Positions 17,135 to 26,627 of a DNA stretch of 64,000 nt are shown here, piece after piece. The translations under genes and the position numbers were made by a program. This DNA is from Betaproteobacteria bacterium. GTDB lineage: Bacteria > Pseudomonadota > Gammaproteobacteria > Burkholderiales > SG8-41. The stretch lies in NCBI GenBank assembly GCA_900299145.1, contig OMIN01000142.1, positions 1 through 64,000 of the forward strand, read 5' to 3'. Under the pieces are notes generated by a model. It did not search any database, was not told where the DNA came from, and saw only the letters and a program-made list of their open reading frames with translations. Positions within the stretch are counted from its first letter, which is position 1; each line of letters opens with the position of its first letter.

Positions 17135-18145
17135 ATGCATGAACCGTTCCGGCGCAGCCACGCCACGAGCGCGAGTATTGTAGCCGCCAGCGCATTAATG
17201 GCCTTAAGCACCTTGTCCACCCCGCAAGCCGCCGCACAAAATTACCCCGTGCGCCCGGTGCGCATGATTGTCGCCAACGGCCCCGGCTCTGCGCCCGACG
17301 TCATCGCGCGGCTGCTCGGTACCAAACTCGCCGAATCATGGGGTCAACCATTGGTCATCGACAACCGGCCCGGCGCCACTGGCCTCATTGCCGTAGAACT
17401 GCTCGCCAAATCCGCGCCAGACGGGCACACCATGTTTCTGAGCACCATGACGCAGCTGATCGCCATGATCATGTTCCAGAAATACCAGCTCGCCACGGAA
17501 CTCGCACCTGTCACGCTGGTCGGCACCACGCCGTTCGCCATTGTGGTCCCCGCGTCGATACCGGTAAAAACCATTGCCGAGTGGGTCGCCTACGCCAAGG
17601 GGCGCCAAGGGCAATTGCTCTACGGCTCTGGCGGCAATTGGGGTTCATCGCATCTGTGCATCGAAAAAATGAATGCGATGGTGGGTTTGAAAATGACGCA
17701 CGTGCCGTATGCTAACACGGCAACCACGCTGTCGGATCTTATCGGCGGCGCGATTCACGTGTACTGCCCGGCGGTGCCATCGCTGCCGGCGTTCATGGCC
17801 AGCGGCAAAGTGCGCGCCATTGGCGTCACCTACCAAAAGCCGACCAAGCTCGCCCCGGGCCTTGTGCCGGTGTCGGACACGCTGCCGGGTTTTGAAATGC
17901 TCGGCTGGTATGGCATGAACGTGCCGCTGAAAACGCCGCCGGACATCATCGCAAAAATTAATGCCGAGCTGGTAAAAGCCTTGAAAAATCCCGATCTCGC
18001 CGAGCGCATGCTCACGGTGGGCGCGGAAGCTGTAGGTTCCACCCCGGCGGAGTTCGCGGCGTTCCTGAAAAAGGACACCGATCACTGGACCAAAGTGTTG
18101 AAGGAAAGCGGCGCGAAGTTCGGTGCGAGTAGCTCCAGCAAGTAG
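17135..18145 (+). CDS. Bug-family (tripartite tricarboxylate) solute-binding protein 1
   Basis: 336 residues with a signal peptide and the Bug fold signatures: 'NYPVRPVRMIVANGPG', 'DNRPGATGLIAVELLAKSAPDGHT', 'MTHVPYANTATTLSDLIGG', 'HVYCPAVPSLPAFMASGKVRAIGV'. These periplasmic proteins bind carboxylates through water-bridged contacts. No TctA/TctB membrane partners are encoded nearby, so it is an orphan receptor, as is usual in Burkholderiales. GGAGGAG precedes the ATG. Confidence 0.93.
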   Translation: MHEPFRRSHATSASIVAASALMALSTLSTPQAAAQNYPVRPVRMIVANGPGSAPDVIARLLGTKLAESWGQPLVIDNRPGATGLIAVELLAKSAPDGHTMFLSTMTQLIAMIMFQKYQLATELAPVTLVGTTPFAIVVPASIPVKTIAEWVAYAKGRQGQLLYGSGGNWGSSHLCIEKMNAMVGLKMTHVPYANTATTLSDLIGGAIHVYCPAVPSLPAFMASGKVRAIGVTYQKPTKLAPGLVPVSDTLPGFEMLGWYGMNVPLKTPPDIIAKINAELVKALKNPDLAERMLTVGAEAVGSTPAEFAAFLKKDTDHWTKVLKESGAKFGASSSSK

Positions 18146-18262
18146 GCGTCCGCAACTGCGGGTTTGTGGCCCGATGTAGGGTAAAGGTCGCTGGCTGCAG
18201 GCTATCGCACTAAGCGCCTCGTCAGGAATCACATGGCGTTGAATTGCCCGTAAGTTTTACTG

Positions 18263-18289
18263 TAAGCATTTGTTTTAATTGGTATTTTT
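18263..18289 (+). repeat. AT-rich motif copy 7 (TAAGCATTTG)
   Basis: One-base variant of the core, 24 bases upstream of the LeuC-like gene, T-rich strand in the sense direction. Confidence 0.75.
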
Positions 18290-18312
18290 AAACAGCTTCG
18301 GGATGTGACTGC

Positions 18313-19599
18313 ATGGCGATGACTGCCGTCGAAAAGGTGCTCGCCGCGAAAAGCGGCAAGTCAGCCGTGCGCCCGGGTGACGTGGTGTTTCCTGACCCCG
18401 ATTACGTGATGATTCACGACGGCGTGGTGATGGGCGCCAAGCGTGAGCTCGACGCGCTCGGCATCCACCGGCTCGCAGCACCCGGCAAGGTGATGATGGT
18501 GAGCGACCACGACGTCATCTACGGCAGCGCGCGCGCTGCCGAGCGTGGGGTGTTCAACCGCGCGGCGGCAAAGGCGTGGGGCGTCAAGCAGTTTTACGAC
18601 GTTGGCCGCGGCGGCCACGGGCACATTTTCCCGATGGAATCGGGCCTCTTGCTACCCGGCATGTTTTATTTCGACAACGACCGCCACGCCACCAATGCCG
18701 GTGCGATCGGTGCTTTCGGCTTTCGCATCGGCAGCGAAATCAGCCGCGTGCTCGCTACCGGCACCAACTGGGTGCAGGTGCCGAAATCGGTCAAGGTGAC
18801 GCTTAAAGGAAAATTAAAGCCCGGCGTTTACGCGCGTGACATCGGCTTTCATCTCGCGATGTTGATCAAGCAGAAAATTTTCGACGTCGACATCGATTAC
18901 AAAGTGCTCGAATACGCCGGTGATCTCGATCAATTCAGCCTCGCTGCGCGCACAGCCCTATGCTCCAGCCCCACCGAGATTCAGGCCTATGGCGTGTTCC
19001 TGCCGCCCTCGGAAACCATCCTCGCCCACGCACGCGAACAGGCCACGCGCCCGTTCACACCGGTCTACGCCGATGCTGACGCACACTACGAAGCCGAATT
19101 CACGCTCGACATTTCCCGGCTGGAACCGCAAATCGCGCGGCCCGGCGGTGTGCACAACGCGGTAAATCTGTCCGAAGTTGCCGGCACGCCGGTCAGCCAC
19201 GCCTTTATCGGCTCGTGCGGCTCCGGCATGTGGGACGATCTGATGCAGGCTGCCGCCGTGTTAAAGGGCCGCCGCATTGCCGATGGCGTGCGGCTCTTCA
19301 TCGCGCCCGGCACTGAAGCCTCGACAAAACGCCTTGCGCGCGAGGGCTGGATGCAAACCTTCATCGAAGCCGGGGCAATCCTGCTCCCCGCCGGCTGCGG
19401 CCCGTGCAACGATGCGGTCATCGGCCCCATACATGCCGGCGAAGTGTCGATTTCCACCGCCACCAACAATCCACCGGGGCGCTTCGGCGCGCGCGATGGA
19501 AAACTTTATTTGGGCAGCCCGGCGACGGTAGCGGCATCTGCCGTGACTGGCAGGATTACTGATGCACGCGAGTTTTTTTTGACTGAAATGCGGCAATGA
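18313..19599 (+). CDS. Aconitase-family large subunit (LeuC-like)
   Basis: 428 residues resembling the large subunit of 3-isopropylmalate dehydratase/homoaconitase. The three probable [4Fe-4S] cysteines are in 'FIGSCGSGMWDD' and 'PAGCGPCNDAVIG'. Other family blocks are 'DHDVIYGSARAAERG', 'HIFPMESGLLLPG' and 'RHATNAGAIGAFGF'. The usual 'GSCTN' is changed to 'GSCGS', so it is not the housekeeping LeuC. The matching small subunit is not adjacent; a divergent LeuD-like gene lies at 26046. It overlaps the next gene by 4 bases (ATGA). It probably hydrates or isomerises a hydroxy-acid in catabolism. Confidence 0.85.
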   Translation: MAMTAVEKVLAAKSGKSAVRPGDVVFPDPDYVMIHDGVVMGAKRELDALGIHRLAAPGKVMMVSDHDVIYGSARAAERGVFNRAAAKAWGVKQFYDVGRGGHGHIFPMESGLLLPGMFYFDNDRHATNAGAIGAFGFRIGSEISRVLATGTNWVQVPKSVKVTLKGKLKPGVYARDIGFHLAMLIKQKIFDVDIDYKVLEYAGDLDQFSLAARTALCSSPTEIQAYGVFLPPSETILAHAREQATRPFTPVYADADAHYEAEFTLDISRLEPQIARPGGVHNAVNLSEVAGTPVSHAFIGSCGSGMWDDLMQAAAVLKGRRIADGVRLFIAPGTEASTKRLAREGWMQTFIEAGAILLPAGCGPCNDAVIGPIHAGEVSISTATNNPPGRFGARDGKLYLGSPATVAASAVTGRITDAREFFLTEMRQ

Positions 19600-20336
19600 A
19601 CGCCCGCCGCTGCCTGGTTATCGCCCACCGTGGCGCATCCACTTACGCACCGGAGAATACGTTTGCCGCGTTCGATCTCGCACTCAACATGGGTGTACTG
19701 CATATTGAACTCGACGTACAACAATCCTGCGACGGCCATCTCGTCGTGATCCACGACGATAAAGTAAACCGTACAACCAATGGTGATGGCGAAGTCGCGG
19801 CGCTCACCTTGGGCGAACTGCAATCGCTGGATGCCGGTGCGTGGTTCAACGCGAAATTTGCCGGCGAGCGCATTCCCACGTTTAAAGCACTGCTCGACCG
19901 CTATCGCGGCCGCGCGCACCTGCACGTGGAAATCAAGGGTAAAACCGCCAGACTTTCCGAGCGCACCGTGGATATGATTCGGCAACACGGCTGGGCGAAG
20001 GACGTCACCATGACCTCATTCCAGTTCGACAAAATCGAAGCCTTGCGCGCTTACGCGCCGGAACTGCCCTCGGGCTGGTTGCTGCGCGACATTGACGATA
20101 CGGTGATCCCACGGGCACATGCGCTGGGCCTCACGCAACTGTGCCCCAAGGCCGAAACCGTAACACCTGCACTGGTCGCGCGCTTGCGCGAAGCTGGTTT
20201 CGACGTGCGTGCGTGGGGTGTCGCCAACGAAGAGCTGATGCGGAGGATGGTCAACGCCGGCGTCGACGGCATGACAGTGAATTTTCCAGACAAGCTCACT
20301 GCGCTGCTACGCGAATCGCCAATAAATATTCAATAA
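19596..20336 (+). CDS. Glycerophosphodiester phosphodiesterase
   Basis: 246 residues, GDPD TIM-barrel family, cytoplasmic UgpQ-like length. Motifs are 'AHRGASTYAPENTFAAF' (catalytic His and PEN), 'HIELDVQQSCDGHLVVIHDD' (metal Glu/Asp and second His), 'HLHVEIKG' and 'GVDGMTVNFPDK' near the end. It hydrolyses deacylated phospholipid diesters to glycerol-3-phosphate and an alcohol. It is translationally coupled to the LeuC-like gene, though no functional link is obvious. Confidence 0.92.
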   Translation: MNARRCLVIAHRGASTYAPENTFAAFDLALNMGVLHIELDVQQSCDGHLVVIHDDKVNRTTNGDGEVAALTLGELQSLDAGAWFNAKFAGERIPTFKALLDRYRGRAHLHVEIKGKTARLSERTVDMIRQHGWAKDVTMTSFQFDKIEALRAYAPELPSGWLLRDIDDTVIPRAHALGLTQLCPKAETVTPALVARLREAGFDVRAWGVANEELMRRMVNAGVDGMTVNFPDKLTALLRESPINIQ

Positions 20337-20396
20337 AATCAATTAATTATATCAATACCCCAAAACCGCACGCGTCACTGTTGTCCGTGTCCCGCC

Positions 20397-22058
20397 TCAT
20401 TTCTTGTCGCCATACTTCGGCACCGAATGCTGCGGAGTGAATGGCCCGATGGCCTCCATGTCGACTTCCACCAGACTCGGCCCGCGTTGCTGTAAAGCGG
20501 CTTTGAGATGCGCGCCCAGTTCGTTGCCGATGTGGCGCACGCGCCAATAAGGCAACCTCGCGACTTTGGCCAAGCCTTCTAGATCGGGGCCGGCAAGTTC
20601 GTCATAAAAGCGCCGCTCGCCATAGGTGGCTTGCTGGATGTGGCGTATCACGCCGTAGCCCTTGTCGTTCATCACCACAAAGCACACGTCCGGTTTTTCC
20701 TGCACCGCCGTCCACAGCTCGCCGAGGTTCAGCGCAAAACCACCGTCGCCGCACAGCGCCACCACCTTGCGATCCGGCGCACCGAGCGCCGCGCCAATCG
20801 CAAGCGGCATGCCGGTACCGATGGCAGCGCCCACGGAATAAATGCTGTCGCGGGGGCCGTACACCGGGAATATGCGATTGGCCCAGGTGGTCTGGTGAAA
20901 GCTGATGTCGCGCACCCACAACGCTTCGCGCGGCATGGCGGCACGCATGATTTCGGGAAAATCCTGATAGAGGCCAAGCGTGTTGCGATAGCTGGCGATA
21001 GCCTGCGGCTTCAGGCGTTCGACTCCGGCCACAAAGCCCGCATCGGCGCGCCAGCGGCCCTCCAGTCGATCAGCAAGCGCGTTTAAAGTCAAAGCACTGT
21101 CGGCATTCACCAGCAGTGCAGCGGGATAAGTGCGTGTGTTGGCGAGCGTGTCAACGTCGATGCGCACGCGGCGCGCGGGCAGACGCATGGCACAATCGCG
21201 CGTCTCGTGCGCGCGCAGGCGCGTGCCAGCGGCGATCATCAAATCCACCGTTTCATACAGGCGTTCAAACTCTGGCAGCGTCGCCAGCGGGCCGATGACC
21301 AGCGGGTGATCCTCCGGCAGCACGCCGCGCCCGTTCCAGCTCGTCGCCACCGGAATGCCGAGTTTCGCCAACCGCGCCACGGCATCTCCCGCATGCCGTG
21401 CGCCGCCGCCCGTCCACAGCAGCGGGCGTTTGGCGCTTTGCACCCTGGCGGCCAGCGCATCCATGGCCGATGCTGCCGGCGTCAACGCGGGTGGAATCGG
21501 CAACGCGAATTGATCCAGCGCGGCTGGCCGCGCGATAGTCATCGACTGAATATCGATCGGAATTTCCACGCTTACCGGCCCCATCGGCGGCGTCAGCGCT
21601 TCGGCTGCCGCGTGCATCAGCATGCCGAGTGCGCTTTCCGCCGAAGGGACGCGATAAGCCGCCTTCGACACCGAGCGCAGCATGCCCAGCTGATCCGGCA
21701 CGTCGTGCACGGGCGCCATGCCACGATCGATCATCGTCGTCGAAGTCTGCCCGGTAATGTGCAGCAGCGGGCTGCCGGCGAAGCGCGCTTCAACCAGGCC
21801 GCTCGCCGCGCTCGCCGCACCGCCGCCAGTGCTGGTGATGAGTACGCCAAGGCCACCCGTCACACGCGCATAGGCATCGGCCATGTGCGCCCCGCCCATC
21901 TCGCCGCGCACCATGATAAATCGCAGCGCGTTACGCCGGTGTATCGCCTCCATCAGCGGCGCGTTGTGCACCGAGATAATGCCGAACGCGGTGTTGACGC
22001 CACACCGGTCCAGAAATTCCGCCACTACGTCACTGACACGCACACTCGACTGAGTCAT
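20397..22058 (-). CDS. Thiamine-diphosphate enzyme (acetolactate synthase / benzoylformate decarboxylase-like)
   Basis: 553 residues with the three domains of ThDP decarboxylases. The N-terminal Pyr domain carries the activating glutamate in 'VRGEMGGAHMADAYAR'. The central domain has 'KRPLLWTGGGARHAG'. The C-terminal PP domain has the ThDP/Mg motif 'CGDGGFALNLGELWT...NDKGYG'. It lacks features that would separate acetolactate synthase from 2-ketoacid decarboxylases or oxalyl-CoA-type lyases. It is followed 22 bases downstream by a Bug gene on the same strand, which suggests degradation of an imported 2-keto acid rather than branched-chain biosynthesis; this is inference. Confidence 0.88.
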   Translation of the reverse strand: MTQSSVRVSDVVAEFLDRCGVNTAFGIISVHNAPLMEAIHRRNALRFIMVRGEMGGAHMADAYARVTGGLGVLITSTGGGAASAASGLVEARFAGSPLLHITGQTSTTMIDRGMAPVHDVPDQLGMLRSVSKAAYRVPSAESALGMLMHAAAEALTPPMGPVSVEIPIDIQSMTIARPAALDQFALPIPPALTPAASAMDALAARVQSAKRPLLWTGGGARHAGDAVARLAKLGIPVATSWNGRGVLPEDHPLVIGPLATLPEFERLYETVDLMIAAGTRLRAHETRDCAMRLPARRVRIDVDTLANTRTYPAALLVNADSALTLNALADRLEGRWRADAGFVAGVERLKPQAIASYRNTLGLYQDFPEIMRAAMPREALWVRDISFHQTTWANRIFPVYGPRDSIYSVGAAIGTGMPLAIGAALGAPDRKVVALCGDGGFALNLGELWTAVQEKPDVCFVVMNDKGYGVIRHIQQATYGERRFYDELAGPDLEGLAKVARLPYWRVRHIGNELGAHLKAALQQRGPSLVEVDMEAIGPFTPQHSVPKYGDKK

Positions 22059-22080
22059 TTAAGTTTCCCTGGAAACGGAC

Positions 22081-23058
22081 TCAATCGAGCCGTATGTTCG
22101 CCACTTTGATAATTTCGCTCAAGCGCTTGTGATCTTCCGCCGTCAGCCGCGCGAATTCGTCCGGAGTGGTCACCAGCGGTTGCGAACCCCAGCCAGTGAT
22201 GCGCGCCATGATGTCGGGCAGCATCACGATGCGCGCGATTTCCGCCGACAGTTTGTCAACCACCGGCTCTGGGGTGCGCGCCGGCGCAAAAATGCCCTGC
22301 CACGGCTGGAAACGAAAGCCCGGCATGCCGGCTTCAATAAACGTCGGCACCTGCGGCAACCCCGGAAACCGCGCCTCGCCACTGGTCGCCAGCGGTTTCA
22401 ACCGTTTGGCGTGAATGAGCGGCAGCGCTGTCAACACTACCGAGAAATGCATCTGCACCTGCCCGCCCACCGAATCCGTCAGCGCTTGTGCACCGCCTTT
22501 ATAGGTCACATGCAAGGTCTTCACGCCCGCCAGCATGTTGAACAATTCCGCCGCAATATGATTCAGATTGCCATTGCCGGATGTCGCGTAGGCCAACTCA
22601 CCGGGCTTGGCCTTGGCCAATGCAATGAGTTGGTTCAGATTACCCGCCGGCAGCGTGGGGTGGACCACCAGCACGAAATCACTGCGTTGCACCGTGGCAA
22701 CCGGCGCAAAGTCCTTGACGCTGTCGTAGGGTAAATTGCGCGCGAGCAGTCCGTTCAGGATGTGCGTGCTGCCGCCCAGCAGTATCAACGTGTAACCATC
22801 CGGCGCCGACTTGGCGAGCAGCTCCGTTCCCACCGCGCCGTTTGCGCCAGGCCGGTTGTCAACAATGACTTGCTGCCCCCAGCTTTCAGTCATTTTCGGC
22901 CCTAGCATGCGCGCCACCGGATCGATGCTGCCGCCCGGCGGGAACGGCACGATGATGCGGATGGGCTTATTGGGATAGACCTGCTGAGCCATCAACGGTG
23001 TGGATATTGCCACGCCAATTACAGCAACTCCGCGCACGAGCATGGAAAAGGTCAGCAT
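22081..23058 (-). CDS. Bug-family solute-binding protein 2
   Basis: 325 residues with signal peptide and family blocks 'YPNKPIRIIVPFPPGGSIDP', 'QVIVDNRPGANGAVGTELLAKSAPDGYT', 'LHVTYKGGAQALTDSVGGQVQMHF' and 'GFRFQPWQGIFAPA'. It is downstream of the ThDP enzyme gene on the same strand and probably cotranscribed. No TctAB partners are seen. Confidence 0.93.
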   Translation of the reverse strand: MLTFSMLVRGVAVIGVAISTPLMAQQVYPNKPIRIIVPFPPGGSIDPVARMLGPKMTESWGQQVIVDNRPGANGAVGTELLAKSAPDGYTLILLGGSTHILNGLLARNLPYDSVKDFAPVATVQRSDFVLVVHPTLPAGNLNQLIALAKAKPGELAYATSGNGNLNHIAAELFNMLAGVKTLHVTYKGGAQALTDSVGGQVQMHFSVVLTALPLIHAKRLKPLATSGEARFPGLPQVPTFIEAGMPGFRFQPWQGIFAPARTPEPVVDKLSAEIARIVMLPDIMARITGWGSQPLVTTPDEFARLTAEDHKRLSEIIKVANIRLD

Positions 23059-23270
23059 CGCAAGCTACTCCCCGGTTACGACAACGCGTGGCGTGCCATC
23101 AAGCTGCAGCACTTCGACACCGTTATTGTAATCACTTGCGTGCGGGCAAATGCCGCGCCGGGACTCTGCATGCGGCCCGCTGTTACCACGCGGCGGCGCC
23201 CGGCTGCGCATTGAACACAGTGACCGGCTGCAAGCGGAAGCGCCTGAACTACGCCACCGAAAGCATTACG

Positions 23271-23297
23271 TAACTATCTGTTTTTATTGATATTTTA
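23271..23297 (+). repeat. AT-rich motif copy 8 (TAACTATCTG)
   Basis: Full match just beyond the 3' end of the kinase gene, antisense to it. It shares an extended identical flank (CATTACG immediately upstream) with copy 9. Confidence 0.88.
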
Positions 23298-23304
23298 TGA
23301 GAGC

Positions 23305-25722
23305 CTAACACTTCTGCCGTATCGCCAGCACAGCCTGATTGCGCAAGGTTTTCAGCAGCCTTAACTGTTCAGGGTCTATCGTAAGTTCACCGGCATTGTC
23401 GTGATCCGCATAAAACAGGCCAATCACCTTTTTGTTCATCACCACGGGCAACAGCAGAAAGGCCGGCGCGTTTACCACATCCCGGTACCACCGTGGAATG
23501 CGGGTCGCGATGTTGGCAGCATGCGAATCGGCGATGAAAAGATCGACGTTCTTGTCGAGCGCGACCTGGAACACGTCCTGCGTCTGCCCGAGGGGCACTC
23601 GGAACTTCTTCAGATATTCGTCAGAGCGCACACCGAATCCAAAGCGCGCTTGCAGGCTGTTGCTGCGTGCATCGCGCGTGCACAGCAGCACATGCGAGAA
23701 CGCCATGCCGCGGTACATGGTTTCAAGAATAATGCGCAGAATATCGTTCAGATCATATTCGCCGACCAGCGTATTGGTCAGGTCCTGTATGCCGGCCGTG
23801 AGCGTCGCCGCGGCACTGGCGCCAGCACTGGAGTCAAGCGCGCCACTCCCGGCCAACCCGGTCGCGGTATGCGTCAATGCGTCCAACGCGTCGGCGGCAC
23901 CCGCCGTGACATCGACGACATCACCCGCATTCGCAGGCGTGTCGTCGCCGTTTCCGGACCAACTGGTAATGGCCTTCAGCACACGGCTTTTGCCGGAATC
24001 GGCGACAAAAATTGCAGATTCCGTCAGGAACTCCTTGACAGAATCATCCACGACCGCAGCCAGCTGCTCCTTGCCCAGATTGAGCGTTGCGCCGAACCGG
24101 CGCTTCAATTCGTCGAGTTCCGCGGTTTTGCGAGAACGCGCGGTGTCGCTGGCGACCCGGCACAGGGCGGTCGCCAGATTGGTCGTCACCCGCAGCCGGT
24201 CGGTGGGCGTAGTGGCTTTCGGAGCTCTGCCGGCACCCAGACGCTGCATGCTGTTGATGATTTTCCCGGGCAAATGCCAGCTGCGCGCAACGCCTATGCC
24301 CAGTTCCTCGTACGAAACACCCAGCACCGCACGCGACGCCTTGTCTTCGGTCTCGCCGCGCGCCTGGCGTTTGGCAATTTCGGCGGATTCGTCGAAAAAA
24401 TAGTATGTAGCAAGCATCTTCCCCAGATTATGGAACACGCCGCACACAAAGCCTTCCTCGCTGTCCGGTACACCGCATCTTCCGGCAATGCGCCGTGCCA
24501 TGACGCCCGCGAAAAACGAGGAGATGACGTCTTCCTTGAGCTGCGCCGCCTGGCTCTTGTTTTGCAGATGCTCAAACAGGATGAGCGTCACCGCGAGATC
24601 GCGCACAGCATTAAAGCCCAGAATCATGACGGCTCGCGAGATGGTGCTGATATTGCCGCCATACTGCCCATAGGTCGACGAATTGACGATGCGCAGCAGT
24701 TTGTTGGTCAGCGCGAAGTCCTTGAGCAGCGCGGCCGACAGGGTCTGAACGCTTTCGTCGCTGTTGGCCGCGACGCGGTTGATAGTGCCGATGGTTCGCG
24801 AAAGCGCGGGAAAGTTTCCCTTGTGATTCATGCGGCGCAGCAGAAACTCAACCGTGCCCGTGACACCTTCCGCAGGTTTTTCGGAATCCGCATCCGGCGC
24901 CAGATAGCCGTCCAGCGCCGTTTTCATTGCTGCTGCGGAGGCATAACGTTCGCCATCGTCCTTCAGCAGCGCCCGCATCACCAGATGATCCAGACGCTCG
25001 TCGATTTCAGGAAAGGATCGCGACGGCGGATGAATCGGCTCGTTGGCAATCTTGTGCATGACTTCAAACACGCTGGCGCCGGTGACGGCGGGCGTACCCG
25101 TCAGCATTTCATAAAGCACCATGCCGAGCGAAAAAATGTCCCCGGCCTGGCTGGCGACATTGTCACCCATGCGTTCGGGCGCCATGTAACGCGGCGTGCC
25201 CTGCAATGCGAGCGCGCCGCTTTGAGCGGCGCCAGCAGTGGCCGCGATGCCGAAATCCATGATGCGCGCACAGTCTTGCGCGTCTATCATGATGTTCGCC
25301 GGCTTGATGTCCCGATGGATCACCTGCTTGGCGTGCGCGTAACTCAGACCGCCGGCGATCTGGCTGGCGATCCGAAGCGCGCGCATTTTGTCCAGCCTGC
25401 CGTCCTTTTGTATCAGCTGTGCCAGTGTGACACCGGGTACGTATTCCAGCACCAGGTAGTGGCTGCCTTCATGTTCCAGCGCGTCATAAAGCGTCACGAT
25501 ATTCGGGTGGCTGAACTGGCTGATCACCCGCGCTTCCTGCAACAACGCCTGAATTTTCGCCGCGGAAGCGCCGCGGCCTATCGCCTTGACGGCGACCTCG
25601 CGGCCCAGGTGCGGATCCCGGGCCAAGTAGACGCTGCCCTGGGCGCCTTTGCCCAGCGTGCGTTCGATTTCGAAGCGACCAATAGTCATTGGCGCCCTAA
25701 CGCTTGCAGCAATTGCGCTCAT
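23305..25722 (-). CDS. Ser/Thr protein kinase - HDOD - GAF fusion
   Basis: 805 residues in three parts. Residues about 14-270 are a Hanks-type kinase: 'GKGAQGSVYLARD' P-loop, 'VAVKAIG' lysine, 'VIHRDIKPANIMI' catalytic loop, 'MDFGIA', 'APE'. Residues about 285-490 are an HDOD domain (FPALSRTIGTINRVAAN, LLRIVNSSTYG, ISRAVMILGFNAVRDLA), whose HD pair is replaced by 'FHNLGK'. Residues about 655-800 are a GAF domain. No membrane helix is visible, so it is a soluble multi-input regulator. The start is either M1 or the ATG at 25689 (MTIGRFEIER). It is divergent from the LeuD-like gene. The target and GAF ligand are unknown. Confidence 0.9.
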   Translation of the reverse strand: MSAIAASVRAPMTIGRFEIERTLGKGAQGSVYLARDPHLGREVAVKAIGRGASAAKIQALLQEARVISQFSHPNIVTLYDALEHEGSHYLVLEYVPGVTLAQLIQKDGRLDKMRALRIASQIAGGLSYAHAKQVIHRDIKPANIMIDAQDCARIMDFGIAATAGAAQSGALALQGTPRYMAPERMGDNVASQAGDIFSLGMVLYEMLTGTPAVTGASVFEVMHKIANEPIHPPSRSFPEIDERLDHLVMRALLKDDGERYASAAAMKTALDGYLAPDADSEKPAEGVTGTVEFLLRRMNHKGNFPALSRTIGTINRVAANSDESVQTLSAALLKDFALTNKLLRIVNSSTYGQYGGNISTISRAVMILGFNAVRDLAVTLILFEHLQNKSQAAQLKEDVISSFFAGVMARRIAGRCGVPDSEEGFVCGVFHNLGKMLATYYFFDESAEIAKRQARGETEDKASRAVLGVSYEELGIGVARSWHLPGKIINSMQRLGAGRAPKATTPTDRLRVTTNLATALCRVASDTARSRKTAELDELKRRFGATLNLGKEQLAAVVDDSVKEFLTESAIFVADSGKSRVLKAITSWSGNGDDTPANAGDVVDVTAGAADALDALTHTATGLAGSGALDSSAGASAAATLTAGIQDLTNTLVGEYDLNDILRIILETMYRGMAFSHVLLCTRDARSNSLQARFGFGVRSDEYLKKFRVPLGQTQDVFQVALDKNVDLFIADSHAANIATRIPRWYRDVVNAPAFLLLPVVMNKKVIGLFYADHDNAGELTIDPEQLRLLKTLRNQAVLAIRQKC

Positions 25723-26045
25723 GCCCGACTCCGAACGTGGGGGAATTGATTAATTGCCGCGCCGCGGCATCCCGCGTGAAGCCTGTATCTTGTTTCCGGG
25801 TTCATTTTTCAGTATCTACGGCGCAATAAAAGCAAGCTTTAGCCGGTTTAGGCGGTGCGCGTGGCTCACGCCACGACACAACCTTGCGAAATGGGCGCAT
25901 TGGGCGGCAAGGCCAAAATCCGTGTAGTAGCAATATCAGGAAGGTTTCGAAATCGCTGCAGAATTGCCCATTGCGCGGGCTGGCCAAAGCGCGACCGGAC
26001 ACCGATATGAATTCCGCTCCCCGCACGTGTTAGCATCCCCCGCCC
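25723..26045. other. Divergent intergenic region, no gene seen
   Basis: About 320 bases between the divergently transcribed kinase gene and the LeuD-like gene. It should contain promoters for both, but I could not pick a convincing -35/-10 pair or operator. No copy of the AT-rich motif is present. Confidence 0.6.
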
Positions 26046-26627
26046 ATGACCCCGCAATCGCCAACTTCGCCGCCAGAAACCGAACCGGTGCAACAGGTGC
26101 AATGGGTACTCAAGGGCCGCTGCTACAAACTCGGCCACGACGTGCCGCACCCCGGCGGCGTGGTGCCCAACCTCATCATCATCGGCCGCCATTTCGACGC
26201 AGCAGACATCATTCCGCGTCTGTTTGAAGAAACCGACCCGGGCTTTCACACGCGTTGCCGGCCGGGCGACATCATCGTTGCCGGCCGTAATTTCGGCATG
26301 GGGCCGAAGATGAACGGCTATATCGCCATGCAGGCATTGGGCTTGGGGCTGGTGTGTGAATCGATGCCTTTTCTCGGCTATCGCGCGGCCATCGGCTGCG
26401 GGCTCAAGGTTATGACCGATTGCGCCAGCGTGCTCGACATTTGCGACATGGGCGACGAACTCGAAGTGGATTTTCGCAACGGATTTTTTATCAACCACAC
26501 GCGCGACATCCGCCGCGAATACCCCCCGCTGCCCGATGGCCTGCTGGAAATCGTGGCGCTCGGCGGCAACAGCGGCTGGCTCAAACAATGGTGGGCCGCG
26601 CAGCATCATCAGGAAAATCAAGCATGA
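26046..26627 (+). CDS. Aconitase-family small subunit (LeuD-like), divergent
   Basis: 193 residues with the swivel-domain architecture of 3-isopropylmalate dehydratase small subunits: 'NLIIIGRHFDAADIIP' and the active-site loop 'IVAGRNFGMGPKMNGYIAMQALGLGLVCESM'. In LeuD the loop reads NFG.GSSREH; here SSRE is replaced, so substrate or chemistry must differ. It is a candidate partner for the LeuC-like protein at 18313, although the genes are 6.4 kb apart. The N-terminus (about 30 residues, proline/glutamine-rich) precedes the family homology. It overlaps the TPR gene by 4 bases. Confidence 0.75.
   Translation: MTPQSPTSPPETEPVQQVQWVLKGRCYKLGHDVPHPGGVVPNLIIIGRHFDAADIIPRLFEETDPGFHTRCRPGDIIVAGRNFGMGPKMNGYIAMQALGLGLVCESMPFLGYRAAIGCGLKVMTDCASVLDICDMGDELEVDFRNGFFINHTRDIRREYPPLPDGLLEIVALGGNSGWLKQWWAAQHHQENQA

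Noticed and set aside
20337-20396. AT-rich stretch between convergent genes as another motif copy
   Set aside because: It has ATTAATT and ATTTTATT segments but no TAAsTATyTG core on either strand.
23401-25749. 782-residue + strand ORF opposite the kinase gene
   Set aside because: Composition rich in Arg/His/Gln and no family signature; it is a shadow of the minus-strand kinase-HDOD-GAF gene in GC-rich DNA.
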